Below, in pieces: positions 40,450-50,115 of a stretch of 64,000 bases of DNA. The notes beneath the pieces are model-generated. The model was not told where the DNA came from. It did no database searches and saw only the letters and a list, made by a program, of their open reading frames with translations. The translations under genes and the position numbers were made by a program. Source of the stretch: Flavipsychrobacter sp. (GTDB lineage: Bacteria; Bacteroidota; Bacteroidia; Chitinophagales; Chitinophagaceae). The stretch covers positions 62,001-126,000 of the forward strand of contig JAFIGV010000024.1 of the NCBI GenBank assembly GCA_017849575.1. The letters run 5' to 3'. Positions within the stretch are counted from its first letter, which is position 1; the number at the start of each line of letters is the position of its first letter.

Positions 40450-42402
40450 ATGAAAAAGATCTGGATGATTGCGCTCTTGTGCGTAGGAGCTGCGGAAATA
40501 TCGCTCGGGCAGGAAAACGATGCCTCGCAGATATGTGCCAAACAAAGGATACGGGACCACCAGATATGGGCCAAAACCACCGTTGCCGATCCGGCAGAAG
40601 ACAGCTACGATGTGACCTACGTGCGTCTCAACATTAAAGCAAATAACCTTTCGGTAGGCCTTGCCGGAGATGTCATCACACAGGCAAAGGTAGTGGCAGG
40701 TTCTATGCCAAGCTATGTATTTGAGCTGAATAATCAATACATCATTGATTCGGTGCTGGTAAACGGACAAAACTGCCCGGTGACCCATAATGGTGACGTG
40801 CATACGGCAACCCTGGCAAATCCACTGTTGCAAAATGCTGCTTTTACCGCACAGGTTTTTTACCATGGCGCCATCAATCCCGGCACTGCTTTTTACAGTA
40901 CGGGCATTCGCAATCAATCTTCACCGACCTGGGGCAATAGCGTTACTTATACCATGAGCGAGCCCTATGAGTCGAAAGACTGGTGGCCGGTAAAACAATC
41001 GCTGACGGATAAAATAGATTCTGCAGACATATGGATTGCTGTTCCATCGGGTTTGAAAGCGGGCAGCAATGGGATACTTACCGGCATTAATGTAATGCCC
41101 AACTCAGACTGGCGCTACGAATGGAAAAGTAGGTATCCTATTGACTATTACCTCCTCTCTTTCTCCGTGGCTTCTTATGTTGACTACTCGTTTTACACGC
41201 AGTTGCCCAATTCCAACGATTCCGTTCTGGTTCAAAACTATGTCTATGACAATCCACAAACCCTGCCCTATTTCAAAAACAGAATTGACTCTATCGGATT
41301 GATGATCCAATATCTTTCTCAACTATTTGGTAAATATCCTTTCTGGCAGGAAAAGTACGGGCATTGCATGGCTCCGCTGAGTGGTGGCATGGAACATCAG
41401 ACCATGACGACCCTTGGGAATTTTGGAACAACACTCTCCGTACACGAATTGGGGCACCAATGGTTCGGCGACAATGTGACCTGTCAGACCTGGAAAGACA
41501 TCTGGCTCAACGAGGGCTTTGCATCGTACACGGAGTATCTGTATGTAGAACATTTTTGGTCGCCGGCAGCGGCCTACCTGTACATGTTCGACAAACATAA
41601 TAAGGTATTGATGGACACGGCAGGCAGTGTATATGTTGACGATACAACAGACGAAAACAGAATTTTCGACGATCGGCTTACCTACGACAAAGGCGCCTCC
41701 ATCGTACACACCTTACGCTTTGTGTTCAACAACGATAGTCTGTTCTTTGCGGCCCTGCAAAATTATCAGCAGCAATATGCACACCATACGGCTACTACCG
41801 AAGATTTCAAAAATTCAGTTGCGCAAACGCTGGGGCAAAACCTCGATACATTTTTCAATCAATGGATATATGGCGAAGGGCATCCTATTTACAGCGTACA
41901 TTGGAATCAAGTCGGTAACTGGGTCTTTGTACAGTTAGATCAGACTACTTCGCATCCATCGGTGACAGCCTATAACACACCGCTGGAATTTCAATTCTTT
42001 TCTCCGCAAGGTGACACTATTGTCCGGGTTCAGAGCAGCCAGCTTTCGCAAAACTTTTCTTTTTACTGGAGCAGGTCCATGTCGGGTATGACTATAGATC
42101 CTAATGACTGGATATTGAATGCCTTTGGATCCATCACTCAGGATCCGACACTGGGCGTGGATCAGATCAAGAACGTACACCGTGCCACCGTGACTCCTAA
42201 CCCTACAAAGGGCAACTGGCTGATAAAAAATACGGGCGAAGACTGTGTATGGCAACTGACGGATGTAAACGGAAAGATGCTAGGGACTGGCACGGCAAGC
42301 GGTGAAGCTACCATTCCGGCAGATCAATTACCCTCAGGCATTTATCTGCTACGGATCCGGCAGGGGAAAGCTGTTGAAAACATTAAGCTCATCAAACAAT
42401 AG
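40450..42402 (+). CDS. M1-family aminopeptidase with T9SS sorting domain (copy 1)
   Basis: A 650-aa secreted zinc aminopeptidase. Signal peptide about 1-20 (ISLGQ). The exopeptidase motif is GGMEHQTM, the zinc motif HELGHQWFGDN with the third ligand in WLNEGFASY, all intact. The N-terminal beta-sandwich domain precedes the thermolysin-like domain. The C-terminal 80 residues (VTPNPTKGNWLIKNTGED, ending GIYLLRIRQGKAVENIKLI) form a T9SS domain. A paralogue starts six bases downstream. Confidence 0.93.
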   Translation: MKKIWMIALLCVGAAEISLGQENDASQICAKQRIRDHQIWAKTTVADPAEDSYDVTYVRLNIKANNLSVGLAGDVITQAKVVAGSMPSYVFELNNQYIIDSVLVNGQNCPVTHNGDVHTATLANPLLQNAAFTAQVFYHGAINPGTAFYSTGIRNQSSPTWGNSVTYTMSEPYESKDWWPVKQSLTDKIDSADIWIAVPSGLKAGSNGILTGINVMPNSDWRYEWKSRYPIDYYLLSFSVASYVDYSFYTQLPNSNDSVLVQNYVYDNPQTLPYFKNRIDSIGLMIQYLSQLFGKYPFWQEKYGHCMAPLSGGMEHQTMTTLGNFGTTLSVHELGHQWFGDNVTCQTWKDIWLNEGFASYTEYLYVEHFWSPAAAYLYMFDKHNKVLMDTAGSVYVDDTTDENRIFDDRLTYDKGASIVHTLRFVFNNDSLFFAALQNYQQQYAHHTATTEDFKNSVAQTLGQNLDTFFNQWIYGEGHPIYSVHWNQVGNWVFVQLDQTTSHPSVTAYNTPLEFQFFSPQGDTIVRVQSSQLSQNFSFYWSRSMSGMTIDPNDWILNAFGSITQDPTLGVDQIKNVHRATVTPNPTKGNWLIKNTGEDCVWQLTDVNGKMLGTGTASGEATIPADQLPSGIYLLRIRQGKAVENIKLIKQ

Positions 42403-42408
42403 AAAAAC

Positions 42409-44331
42409 ATGAAGGCCAAATTTATTACTGCCCTTGGCATGTTTGCCCTGATGCAAAGCGCCTACGGACAGCCGCATCCGCCACGTGGCTATGCAAAAAC
42501 CACCGTGGCCATGGCACAGGAAGATGACTATGATGTGCAGTACATCAATCTGGACCTCGATGCAACAAATCTTTCTACAGCCATCAGCGGACATGTGCGT
42601 ACTGTAGCAAAAGTGGTTGCGCCTTCGATGACGGACTATTACTTTGAACTCAGCGATCAACTGACCATTGACTCGGCCAGGGTAAACGGACAGACCTATA
42701 GCGTGACAACAAGCAATACTTATGTGAGAAAGATCAGCCTCTCTACGCCCCTGCTCCAAAATGCCGTCTTTCAGGCCGATATTTATTACCATGGCGCACC
42801 AACGGGTGGAACCGGATTTTTTACCAATGGCATCTTACATCAAACCGACCCTATCTACGGCAAGCAGGTTACCCACACCGTTAGCGCAGCCATCCATTCG
42901 CGCGACTGGTTTCCATGCAAGCAATCTCTGACAGATAAAATTGACTCTGTTGACAGCAGAATCACCGTACCGCTCGGCCTTGAAGTGGCGGGCAACGGAA
43001 TATTGACAAACGTGACACTTAACGGTGCTACAAGCAGCTTTAGCTGGGCTATGCGTTACCCGGTTGACTATTACCTCATTTCGTTTGCCGTTGCGCCCTA
43101 TCGCCAGTATAGATACTACATGCATTTTGCCAACAGCACAGACTCCATGCTCATTCAAAACTTCGTTTATGATGATGTGACGATCATGCCGCAACATCAG
43201 GATGAGCTGGACAGTATTGCTACAGTGATCAATTATTTCTCTTCACTTTTTGGCCGTTATCCGTTCGACAAAGAAAAGTTTGGCATCTGCATGACCCCGC
43301 TCGGAGGGGGTATGGAAAATCAAACGATGGTATCTCTTGGCTCACTCGATATGGAGTTGATAGCCCATGAGCTCTCCCATCAGTGGTGGGGCGACTATGT
43401 AACCTGCCAGTCTTTGCAGGACATGTGGCTCAATGAAGGTTTTGCAACGTATTGCGAGCAACTGTTTGTAGAGCACTTCCGGAGCGCCGCCGCCATGCGC
43501 AGCAAACGTATGGCCGTACACAACTCTGTGATCGGAGCGCCCGGCGGATCGGTGTATGTGGACGATACCACACACGAGTCGCGAATATACAGCGGCAGGC
43601 TTACCTACAACAAAGGCGCCGCGGTAGCCCATATGCTGAGATATCAGATCAATAACGACTCGTTGTACTTTGCAGGGCTACAGAGCTACCAGCAACAGTA
43701 CGCCAACAAAACTGCCACTACCGAAGACTTTAAACAGGTGATTGCACAGACGTCGGCCACCAATCTCGACAGCTTTTTCAACCAATGGGTCTATAAGGAA
43801 GGTCTTCCGCTTTACTATGCCCAATGGGCGCAAAATGGAAATACCGCCGTGGTGAAACTTACCCAGAACACCAGTATGCCCTCCTCTGTCAGTCTTTTTA
43901 CAACTCCGGTAGATATTTTACTGCAGGGGAAACACGGAGATACGCTCATCCGGGTGCTCAACGATCACAATCTGCAGTGGTACAGTTTTCCATGGTCCGA
44001 CACTATGGTGGGAATGGTTATTGACCCGGAAGATCATATCCTCAATAAAACAATGAGCATTACGCAAAACACGGCTATTCTTTCTGTAAACGAACTTGGG
44101 CAGGCAGCCGTGGAAATATTTCCCAATCCCGCGCAAAATGCCTGGCAGATTCGTAAGCTGGTGCCCGGCACGGAACTTACGCTTTACGACATGAACGGCA
44201 GCAGGATATGGCATGGCATGAGCGATAGCACCTCTGTTTCTATACCCGCATCTTTACTTCCCCCTGCAGGCTATATGCTCACGATATCTATTGGCGGCAA
44301 CAATCACAGCTACAAGCTTGTGAAACAATAG
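42409..44331 (+). CDS. M1-family aminopeptidase with T9SS sorting domain (copy 2)
   Basis: A 640-aa paralogue of the preceding gene, with the same domain order. Exopeptidase motif GGMENQTM, zinc motif HELSHQWWGDY and third ligand in WLNEGFATY are intact. A signal peptide ends near SAYGQ. The C-terminal T9SS domain reads VEIFPNPAQNAWQIRKLVPG and ends in GNNHSYKLVKQ. The two genes are a tandem duplication. Divergence is large enough that different peptide preference is plausible. Both serve extracellular protein degradation. Confidence 0.93.
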   Translation: MKAKFITALGMFALMQSAYGQPHPPRGYAKTTVAMAQEDDYDVQYINLDLDATNLSTAISGHVRTVAKVVAPSMTDYYFELSDQLTIDSARVNGQTYSVTTSNTYVRKISLSTPLLQNAVFQADIYYHGAPTGGTGFFTNGILHQTDPIYGKQVTHTVSAAIHSRDWFPCKQSLTDKIDSVDSRITVPLGLEVAGNGILTNVTLNGATSSFSWAMRYPVDYYLISFAVAPYRQYRYYMHFANSTDSMLIQNFVYDDVTIMPQHQDELDSIATVINYFSSLFGRYPFDKEKFGICMTPLGGGMENQTMVSLGSLDMELIAHELSHQWWGDYVTCQSLQDMWLNEGFATYCEQLFVEHFRSAAAMRSKRMAVHNSVIGAPGGSVYVDDTTHESRIYSGRLTYNKGAAVAHMLRYQINNDSLYFAGLQSYQQQYANKTATTEDFKQVIAQTSATNLDSFFNQWVYKEGLPLYYAQWAQNGNTAVVKLTQNTSMPSSVSLFTTPVDILLQGKHGDTLIRVLNDHNLQWYSFPWSDTMVGMVIDPEDHILNKTMSITQNTAILSVNELGQAAVEIFPNPAQNAWQIRKLVPGTELTLYDMNGSRIWHGMSDSTSVSIPASLLPPAGYMLTISIGGNNHSYKLVKQ

Positions 44332-44351
44332 CATAAACTAAAAACACAGCA

Positions 44352-45212
44352 ATGGTACTGGAGCATTTTGGTGATCTTTTGATACAAATAGAAAAGCAGC
44401 CTCTGGCTTCCCTGAGTATCGTCATCAATCTGATTCTGATCGAAAGTTTACTATCTGTAGATAATGCTGCTGTACTGGCCACCATGGTGCTCGATCTGCC
44501 AAAAGACCAGCGGAAAAAAGCCCTTAAATACGGCATCTTCGGCGCATATATTTTCCGGGGTATCTGTCTCGTTTTCGCAGCCATCCTTATCCGTATCTGG
44601 TGGTTCAAGCCCGTAGGCGGCGTCTATCTGCTGATACTGGCCATTCGTCACTTCTTTTTTAGCAAGAAGAAAGAAGAGCATCACACTATTGACGAGGAAC
44701 TGAGCCAGAAACATAAAAGCTGGCTCTATCGCAAAACGCTCGGTGCCTTCGGCCCGTTTTGGGCTACCGTGATACTGGTGGAACTCATGGACCTTGCCTT
44801 TTCCATAGACAATGTAATCGCAGCAAATGCCTATACCAAAAATATCATCCTCATCTGGGCGGGTGTGTTTATAGGCATCCTGGCTATGCGCTTTGTAGCC
44901 AGCGGATTTGTAAAATTGATGGAACGTTATCCCTTCCTCGATACCTGTGCGTACCTGATCATCGGCATCCTGGGTCTCAAACTATCGCTCTCATTGATTG
45001 CACATTTTCACCCTTGTTCCGCTTTCGCTATTTTTCTGGAAGGCCCACAGGGATGTCTTTTGGCGCAGGGCAAAGACCTGCCCGAGGGCGAACATCCGAA
45101 GGTCTGGGGCGACTTCATTACTTCCTTTCTGAGTATTGCTATTTTCTTTGTGCCTGTGCTCACTTCGCTGCTGTTTAACTTTCCTAAGAAGCATACGAAA
45201 GAAAAAAAATAA
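44352..45212 (+). CDS. TerC-family integral membrane protein
   Basis: A 286-aa protein with seven or more membrane helices and the two family signatures: IESLLSVDNAAVLATMV near the N-terminus and VELMDLAFSIDNVIAANAY in the middle, each with the Ser-(V/I)-Asp-Asn motif in a membrane helix. TerC proteins act in metal ion (manganese) efflux and metalation of exported proteins. It follows the M1 gene by 20 bp on the same strand. The gene stops at a hairpin that serves the opposite strand (45212-45233). Confidence 0.88.
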   Translation: MVLEHFGDLLIQIEKQPLASLSIVINLILIESLLSVDNAAVLATMVLDLPKDQRKKALKYGIFGAYIFRGICLVFAAILIRIWWFKPVGGVYLLILAIRHFFFSKKKEEHHTIDEELSQKHKSWLYRKTLGAFGPFWATVILVELMDLAFSIDNVIAANAYTKNIILIWAGVFIGILAMRFVASGFVKLMERYPFLDTCAYLIIGILGLKLSLSLIAHFHPCSAFAIFLEGPQGCLLAQGKDLPEGEHPKVWGDFITSFLSIAIFFVPVLTSLLFNFPKKHTKEKK

Positions 45213-45233
45213 AGCCGCAGATAGCTGCGACTT
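45207..45233 (-). terminator. Terminator of the ftsX-DUF3098 operon
   Basis: CGCAG/CTGCG with flanking pairs forms a short stem (45213-45232) followed on the minus strand by TTTATTTTTTTT. It lies just beyond the DUF3098 gene end and overlaps the stop of terC. Confidence 0.65.
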
Positions 45234-45261
45234 CAAAAGTTTTGCCGGTATATTTTTCGGA

Positions 45262-45555
45262 CTATTGATTTCCGGAAGATGGCTTCTTCATGATAGCGTA
45301 CACTTCCATCGCAAATCCAATCATCATAAGGATGGGCGCCAGCGTGATGCGGCGAAAACTGTAAATCTCATCATAGTTGAACTGATGTGGGTCGGGGCTC
45401 TTTCCTCCGGACATCAGTGCAAGCCCGATCAGGATCAGCGCCACACCTCCTATCATCCAGGTGTAATTGCCTTTGTCGAATAAAAATACCTGATTGCCCT
45501 TCGGCTCAGTAGATGCAGGCGTTGATTTGGAATTTGCGGTTGCCATTGTATGCAA
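45262..45555 (-). CDS. DUF3098 family membrane protein
   Basis: A 97-aa protein with two hydrophobic helices (WMIGGVALILIGLALMSGG and RRITLAPILMMIGFAMEVYA), the form of DUF3098 proteins of Bacteroidota. It follows the ftsX gene by 17 bp. In this phylum the two genes are commonly adjacent, so a role linked to the divisome or cell envelope is likely, but no function has been established. Confidence 0.85.
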   Translation of the reverse strand: MHTMATANSKSTPASTEPKGNQVFLFDKGNYTWMIGGVALILIGLALMSGGKSPDPHQFNYDEIYSFRRITLAPILMMIGFAMEVYAIMKKPSSGNQ

Positions 45556-45572
45556 AATTTAAGGTGTACAAA

Positions 45573-46430
45573 TTAATAAAGATCATCCACATGCATTTTC
45601 AGGTATTTTACTACCGAACGATGGGTGCTGATCACCGATATGAGAATACCGAGCACCACAATACCGATCATTAGCAAGGCTAGAAGCATGGGTTCGTGTA
45701 AGGCCTTGAGCGGATAGAAAAAGCTTTCGGCAAAAGATATGACCACCCAGAGACCCACTACTGCAATAACACCACTGATCAGTCCGTTCACTACCGCCCG
45801 GCTGTCGAACGGCCTGGTGATGAACCAACGCGTAGCGCCTACCATCTGCATGGTTTTGATCAAAAAGCGATTGCTAAACATCGCAAGGCGAACGGTATTA
45901 TCAATAAGTATGACCACGGCGATAAACAGCACCAGCGATATTGCGCCCAGTATGATGCCGATCTTCCGGAAGGTGGCATTCATCTTTCCCAGCACTACCG
46001 TCGGGTAGCTGACCTCGCGCACTATATTGCTCTGCTTGATAAACTGCTCAATTTTCGAAAGGCTGTCCTCATTGACATAAGGCTCATACAACCTCAGGCT
46101 GATAGAAGAATACAAGGGATTGAAATCGAGCAACTCGGTAAAATCCTCTCCCCATTCTTTTTCAAACTCTTTGGCAGCTTCCTCACGTGTAGTGATGGCC
46201 ACCTGTCGGCTAAAAGGCTGTTGCTCCAGAATATTTTTAAGTTGAGCGGCGAGCTCGGGTCGGGTGTTATCATGCAGCACCACCTGCACTTCTATATCTT
46301 CTTTAAATGACCTTGTGATGCCCCGGCCATTAATCACCAGCCAACCCAGCGTACCAATAAGGAATAACACCAGCGAAACGCCGATGATTGCGTAAACGTA
46401 TGAAGGTTTTGATTTTGATCCTGCTGACAT
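45573..46430 (-). CDS. ftsX: Cell division protein FtsX (permease-like)
   Basis: A 285-aa inner-membrane protein with the FtsX pattern: a first membrane helix (YAIIGVSLVLFLIGTLGWLV), a periplasmic domain of about 120 residues, and three C-terminal membrane helices ending GIVVLGILISVISTHRSVVK. With the ATPase FtsE it controls peptidoglycan hydrolases at the septum. FtsE is not adjacent here, as is usual in Bacteroidota. The gene is divergent from the arginase-like gene. Confidence 0.9.
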   Translation of the reverse strand: MSAGSKSKPSYVYAIIGVSLVLFLIGTLGWLVINGRGITRSFKEDIEVQVVLHDNTRPELAAQLKNILEQQPFSRQVAITTREEAAKEFEKEWGEDFTELLDFNPLYSSISLRLYEPYVNEDSLSKIEQFIKQSNIVREVSYPTVVLGKMNATFRKIGIILGAISLVLFIAVVILIDNTVRLAMFSNRFLIKTMQMVGATRWFITRPFDSRAVVNGLISGVIAVVGLWVVISFAESFFYPLKALHEPMLLALLMIGIVVLGILISVISTHRSVVKYLKMHVDDLY

Positions 46431-46558
46431 GCACCTCGGTTATCGGTCAAAAGTAAAAAAATAAACAACCTGTGAACGAGCAGTGTTGTTAAAAAAAATG
46501 ATGACCGTCGCGCTGCGCCTACCACCGCTTTTACTACCACATTTTTTACTTTTACCGG

Positions 46559-47692
46559 ATGCAGGATTTACGACCGTTTTTTGAAGATCGCCACTTTCTG
46601 GAAGAGCAGCCGGAAGGCAGCTATCAGCCGTTGCAATGGGGCGCCAATATACCCTATGCCACGGCCTCCCGTTTCGACTGGGAAGAGGCCGACATCGTGC
46701 TGGTGGGCTGCGGCGAAGTGAGAGGTGAAAACCACGAAGCGGTGTACTCGCAGGCGCCGGATGCCATACGCGAACAATTGTACCAACTCTATAACTGGCA
46801 CCAGACGGTAAAGATCGCAGACGCCGGCAACATACGTCAGGGTGCAAGCCTCGAGGACACACGGGCCGCGCTTTCGGCAGTGCTGGAAGAGCTGCAGGCG
46901 GCGGGTAAGGTAGTGATTGTACTTGGCGGCTCGCACGACCTTACCATGCAGCAATACGATGCTTTTAAGAAAACGGGCAAAATGATCAATGCCGCCGTGG
47001 CCGACATGCTGGTGGACCTCGATGAAACGGAGGAGATGACCTCGAGAAGCTTTCTCATGGACATGCTTACCTCGCAGCCCAATTATGTGCGGCATTATAG
47101 CCATATCGGCTTTCAGAGTTATTATGTACATCCGCGTATGCTGGAAACCCTGGACAAACTACGTTTCGACTTCTTTCGCCTGGGCCGGGTACGCGAACAT
47201 TTTGAAGACATGGAACCTGTGCTGCGCACCAGCGACCTGTTTAGCTTCGATATTTCTGCCATCCGCTACAGCGATGCGCCTGTCAACACTGAAGGCTCGC
47301 CCAACGGGTTTACCGGCGATGAGGCCTGCGTACTGACGCGCTTTGCGGGTATGAGCAACAAACTCACCTCACTTGGTCTCTATGGCTATGAACCCCGCAA
47401 AGACCGGTATCGGATGACGGCAAAACTGCTCTCCCAGATGATCTGGTACTTTATTGACGGCTACCTGATCCGGAAGAGTGAAGCGCGCCTTACAGACCAC
47501 GAAGAGTTTGTTGAATTTTACGTGACCTTTACCAGCAACGACACCATATTTCTAAAAAGCAAACGCACCAATCGCTGGTGGATGAAGTTGCCCAACAATA
47601 TGTTTGTACCCTGTTCGTACAACGACTATCTGCTGGCGAGCAATAATGAAATACCCGAGCGCTGGCTACGCGAACAGGAGCGGCTTTTGTAA
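46559..47692 (+). CDS. Arginase/formimidoylglutamase-family protein, metal ligands incomplete
   Basis: A 377-aa ureohydrolase-fold protein. The first motif reads GGSHDLTMQ (family GGDHS, His kept). The second, expected DAHxD, reads ADMLVDLDE, with Leu in place of His. The third, expected SxDxDxxDP, reads FSFDISAIRYSDAP, with Ser in place of an Asp. SPNGFTGDEACVL corresponds to the conserved C-terminal Glu motif. At least two manganese ligands appear changed, so normal hydrolysis of formiminoglutamate or arginine is doubtful. It is a Bacteroidota subgroup often annotated as formimidoylglutamase. Confidence 0.75.
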   Translation: MQDLRPFFEDRHFLEEQPEGSYQPLQWGANIPYATASRFDWEEADIVLVGCGEVRGENHEAVYSQAPDAIREQLYQLYNWHQTVKIADAGNIRQGASLEDTRAALSAVLEELQAAGKVVIVLGGSHDLTMQQYDAFKKTGKMINAAVADMLVDLDETEEMTSRSFLMDMLTSQPNYVRHYSHIGFQSYYVHPRMLETLDKLRFDFFRLGRVREHFEDMEPVLRTSDLFSFDISAIRYSDAPVNTEGSPNGFTGDEACVLTRFAGMSNKLTSLGLYGYEPRKDRYRMTAKLLSQMIWYFIDGYLIRKSEARLTDHEEFVEFYVTFTSNDTIFLKSKRTNRWWMKLPNNMFVPCSYNDYLLASNNEIPERWLREQERLL

Positions 47693-47716
47693 TTCGTTTC
47701 AGTTATTTTTGCATAC

Positions 47717-47745
47717 AACCACTCACACAGCGGAGTGGTTTTTTT
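47717..47745 (+). terminator. Rho-independent terminator after the arginase-like gene
   Basis: AACCACTC (47717-47724) pairs with GAGTGGTT (47733-47740) and a run of T follows. It separates the arginase-like gene from hflX and argues against an hflX start inside it at 47735. Confidence 0.8.
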
Positions 47746-47764
47746 ATCCAGATTCGTATCGAAG

Positions 47765-48952
47765 ATGATTGAAAACAAAAACATCATAGAACAGGAGGAG
47801 CGCGCGGTGCTCATAGGGCTTGTTTACAAAGAGCAGACAGAGACGATGGTAAAGGAATACCTGTCTGAACTGGCCTTTCTGGCAGAAACAGCCGGCGCCA
47901 CCACCGAAAAGATTTTTATCCAGAAGCTTCCTAAACCCGACAGCCGCACCTTCATTGGCAAGGGCAAGCTGGAAGAAATACGAATCTATGTTCAGAGTAA
48001 AGGCATCAACCTCGCCATATTTGATGACGAACTGACCGGAGCACAGATCGGCAATATCAGTGAGGCATTGGGAATCAAAACCATTGACCGAAGCGATCTG
48101 ATCCTCGACATTTTTGCGCGACGGGCAAAAACGGCACAGGCCAAAGCACAGGTGGAGCTGGCGCAATATCAATACATCCTTCCGCGGTTGAAAGGTATGT
48201 GGAAACACCTGGAGCGCCTGGGTGGCGGCATCGGTACGCGCGGACCGGGTGAAAGTGAAATTGAGACGGACCGCCGGATTGTGAAAGACAAAATAAACCT
48301 GCTGCGCAGACGCCTGGCCGAGATTGATAAGCAGTCGGTAACCCAACGAAAGGAAAGGGGTACCTATGTGCGGGTGGCACTGGTGGGCTATACGAACGTG
48401 GGCAAAAGCACATTGATGAACCTGCTGAGCAAGTCGGACGTTTTTGCAGAAAACAAACTCTTTGCAACCCTCGATACTACTACCCGAAAAGTAGTGTTTG
48501 AACAGACACCATTTTTGCTCAGCGACACCGTAGGCTTTATTCGCAAGCTACCGCATCACCTCGTAGAGAGTTTCAAGAGCACGCTCGACGAAGTGCGCGA
48601 AGCGGACTGTCTGCTGCATGTAGTGGATATTTCGCACCCGGCTTATGAAGACCAGATGGGCACCGTCAATAAAACGCTGCAGGACATTGGCGCATTCGAC
48701 AAACCTATGCTTACCATCTTCAACAAAATGGACCTGTACGAAGAAAAAGTGTTCGACCCCTGGCTGCAAGATGAAGTGAAGGCCGACCTGCTGAAGCAAT
48801 TAAAAAGACGATGGGACAACCTGCTGCATGGACAATGTGTTTTCGTTTCGGCTATTGAGCGCACCAATCTTGAGGATCTACGCTATACCATTCTCAACAA
48901 AGTGAAGGAACTCTATCAGGAGCGATACCCCTATCTTACGCAGTTTTACTAA
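47765..48952 (+). CDS. hflX: GTPase HflX
   Basis: A ribosome-associated GTPase that splits stalled or hibernating ribosomes. I choose ATG 47765 (MIENKNIIEQEERAVLIG, 395 aa); the longer frame from 47735 begins inside the terminator. The N-terminal HflX domain includes KPDSRTFIGKGKLEEI and the GGGIGTRGPGESEIETDRR motif, followed by the G domain with G1 GYTNVGKST, G3 DTVGFIRKLPHHLVESF and G4 NKMD. All motifs are intact. Confidence 0.95.
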   Translation: MIENKNIIEQEERAVLIGLVYKEQTETMVKEYLSELAFLAETAGATTEKIFIQKLPKPDSRTFIGKGKLEEIRIYVQSKGINLAIFDDELTGAQIGNISEALGIKTIDRSDLILDIFARRAKTAQAKAQVELAQYQYILPRLKGMWKHLERLGGGIGTRGPGESEIETDRRIVKDKINLLRRRLAEIDKQSVTQRKERGTYVRVALVGYTNVGKSTLMNLLSKSDVFAENKLFATLDTTTRKVVFEQTPFLLSDTVGFIRKLPHHLVESFKSTLDEVREADCLLHVVDISHPAYEDQMGTVNKTLQDIGAFDKPMLTIFNKMDLYEEKVFDPWLQDEVKADLLKQLKRRWDNLLHGQCVFVSAIERTNLEDLRYTILNKVKELYQERYPYLTQFY

Positions 48953-49064
48953 GCTTTTTCTGCCCAATAATTGATTACGTAAAAATTTCTATATCCTCGC
49001 TGTTTTAAAATCGGCTTTTTTTGGTTTAATTTTCTAAGAGAAATGATCAAAACGATAGTGCCCT

Positions 49065-49310
49065 ATGAAGCAGCAAAAAACGCGGGAACTTCTGGTGACC
49101 ACAAAGGTGGCCGAGACCTGGAGCGACGATTTTGAACAGCGCGTGGACGAACTTATATGCCTTGTCAACAAGGTAGATACCGACCGCAATCTTCAGAATG
49201 TTACCGAAACTATGGATGTTTATCACAACAGCACGCACAAGCCTAAAGTCCGCAGAAAAAAGTCGTTGCAGTCCGACAGGCCTTTCGAATTTCTCGCCTA
49301 CCGCAATTAG
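49065..49310 (+). CDS. Hypothetical small protein (81 aa)
   Basis: A charged, mostly helical small protein (VAETWSDDFEQRVDELICLV) with a basic tail (KPKVRRKKSLQS). No family recognised. It ends in a 4-bp convergent overlap with the DUF2461 gene. Codon pattern and composition look coding. Function unknown. Confidence 0.55.
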   Translation: MKQQKTRELLVTTKVAETWSDDFEQRVDELICLVNKVDTDRNLQNVTETMDVYHNSTHKPKVRRKKSLQSDRPFEFLAYRN

Positions 49311-49975
49311 TCCAGGGCCCGGTTTAAAAAATCCACCAGCGGCTGCATGGCGGTAAATATACTCAGCAGGTTCTTTTCCAGACTCTTTGCCGTTAGCATG
49401 TCATCCGCGAGAGGCGTAATTACAGTAAAACTCTTCATCTTCAAAAATTCTATGGCGGGGTTGCCGGCATCATAGCCCTGAGGTGGTGTTTTTAAGCGGT
49501 CGCCATCAAGCTTTGAAAAATACTTCCTGAACGATTTTTCCTGAAGCATACGCTGAAAGGCTTCGAAGTTGTAATCTATTTCCTGTCGTACCTTTTTTAA
49601 AATCGGTGCCTCCGGCATCCACATGCCCCCTCCTGCAAAGCTTTTGCCTCCCGGCTCTATATGCAGGTAATAACCGGCTCCTTCAAACTTGCGTCCACCA
49701 CGACTCATGAAGGCGCCGAAATTGGGCTTGTAGGGAGTTTTATCTTTCGAAAAACGTACATCCCGAAAAATCCTGAAGATGCTATCCTTCGCCTTTTGCC
49801 CGGCGAATGCAGCGTCGAGTGCGGTCATCTGCGCCAGCAAAGCATCTACCTGTTGCTCAAAATCGGCCCTCGCTTCCGCATATTCATCGCGGTGCCCGTC
49901 AAACCAATTTTTATCATTGTGTTTTTTCAAACCTGAAAGGAAGGATATGGTTTTGGATTGAAGCATCGGAAACAA
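49307..49975 (-). CDS. DUF2461 family protein
   Basis: A 222-aa protein with the DUF2461 (TIGR02453) pattern: FLSGLKKHNDKNWFDGHRDE at the N-terminus, FRIFRDVRFSKDKTPYKPNF in the middle and YYLHIEPGGKSFAGGGMW, all typical of the family. It is cytosolic; its function is unknown. An internal ATG at 49966 is an alternative start. It stands alone between a small gene on the other strand and dxr. Confidence 0.88.
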   Translation of the reverse strand: MFPMLQSKTISFLSGLKKHNDKNWFDGHRDEYAEARADFEQQVDALLAQMTALDAAFAGQKAKDSIFRIFRDVRFSKDKTPYKPNFGAFMSRGGRKFEGAGYYLHIEPGGKSFAGGGMWMPEAPILKKVRQEIDYNFEAFQRMLQEKSFRKYFSKLDGDRLKTPPQGYDAGNPAIEFLKMKSFTVITPLADDMLTAKSLEKNLLSIFTAMQPLVDFLNRALD

Positions 49976-50115
49976 GTTTTGAAATCAAATGTAAAGATTC
50001 AATACGCAGCAAAATAATCTGAACAACAGCGCCCAATAAACTGGTAAAATTAGCCTGCAGGCAGGATAGCTACGTGTAATTAAATACCTTTGACCCTCTT
50101 TAACAGGAAAGAACG

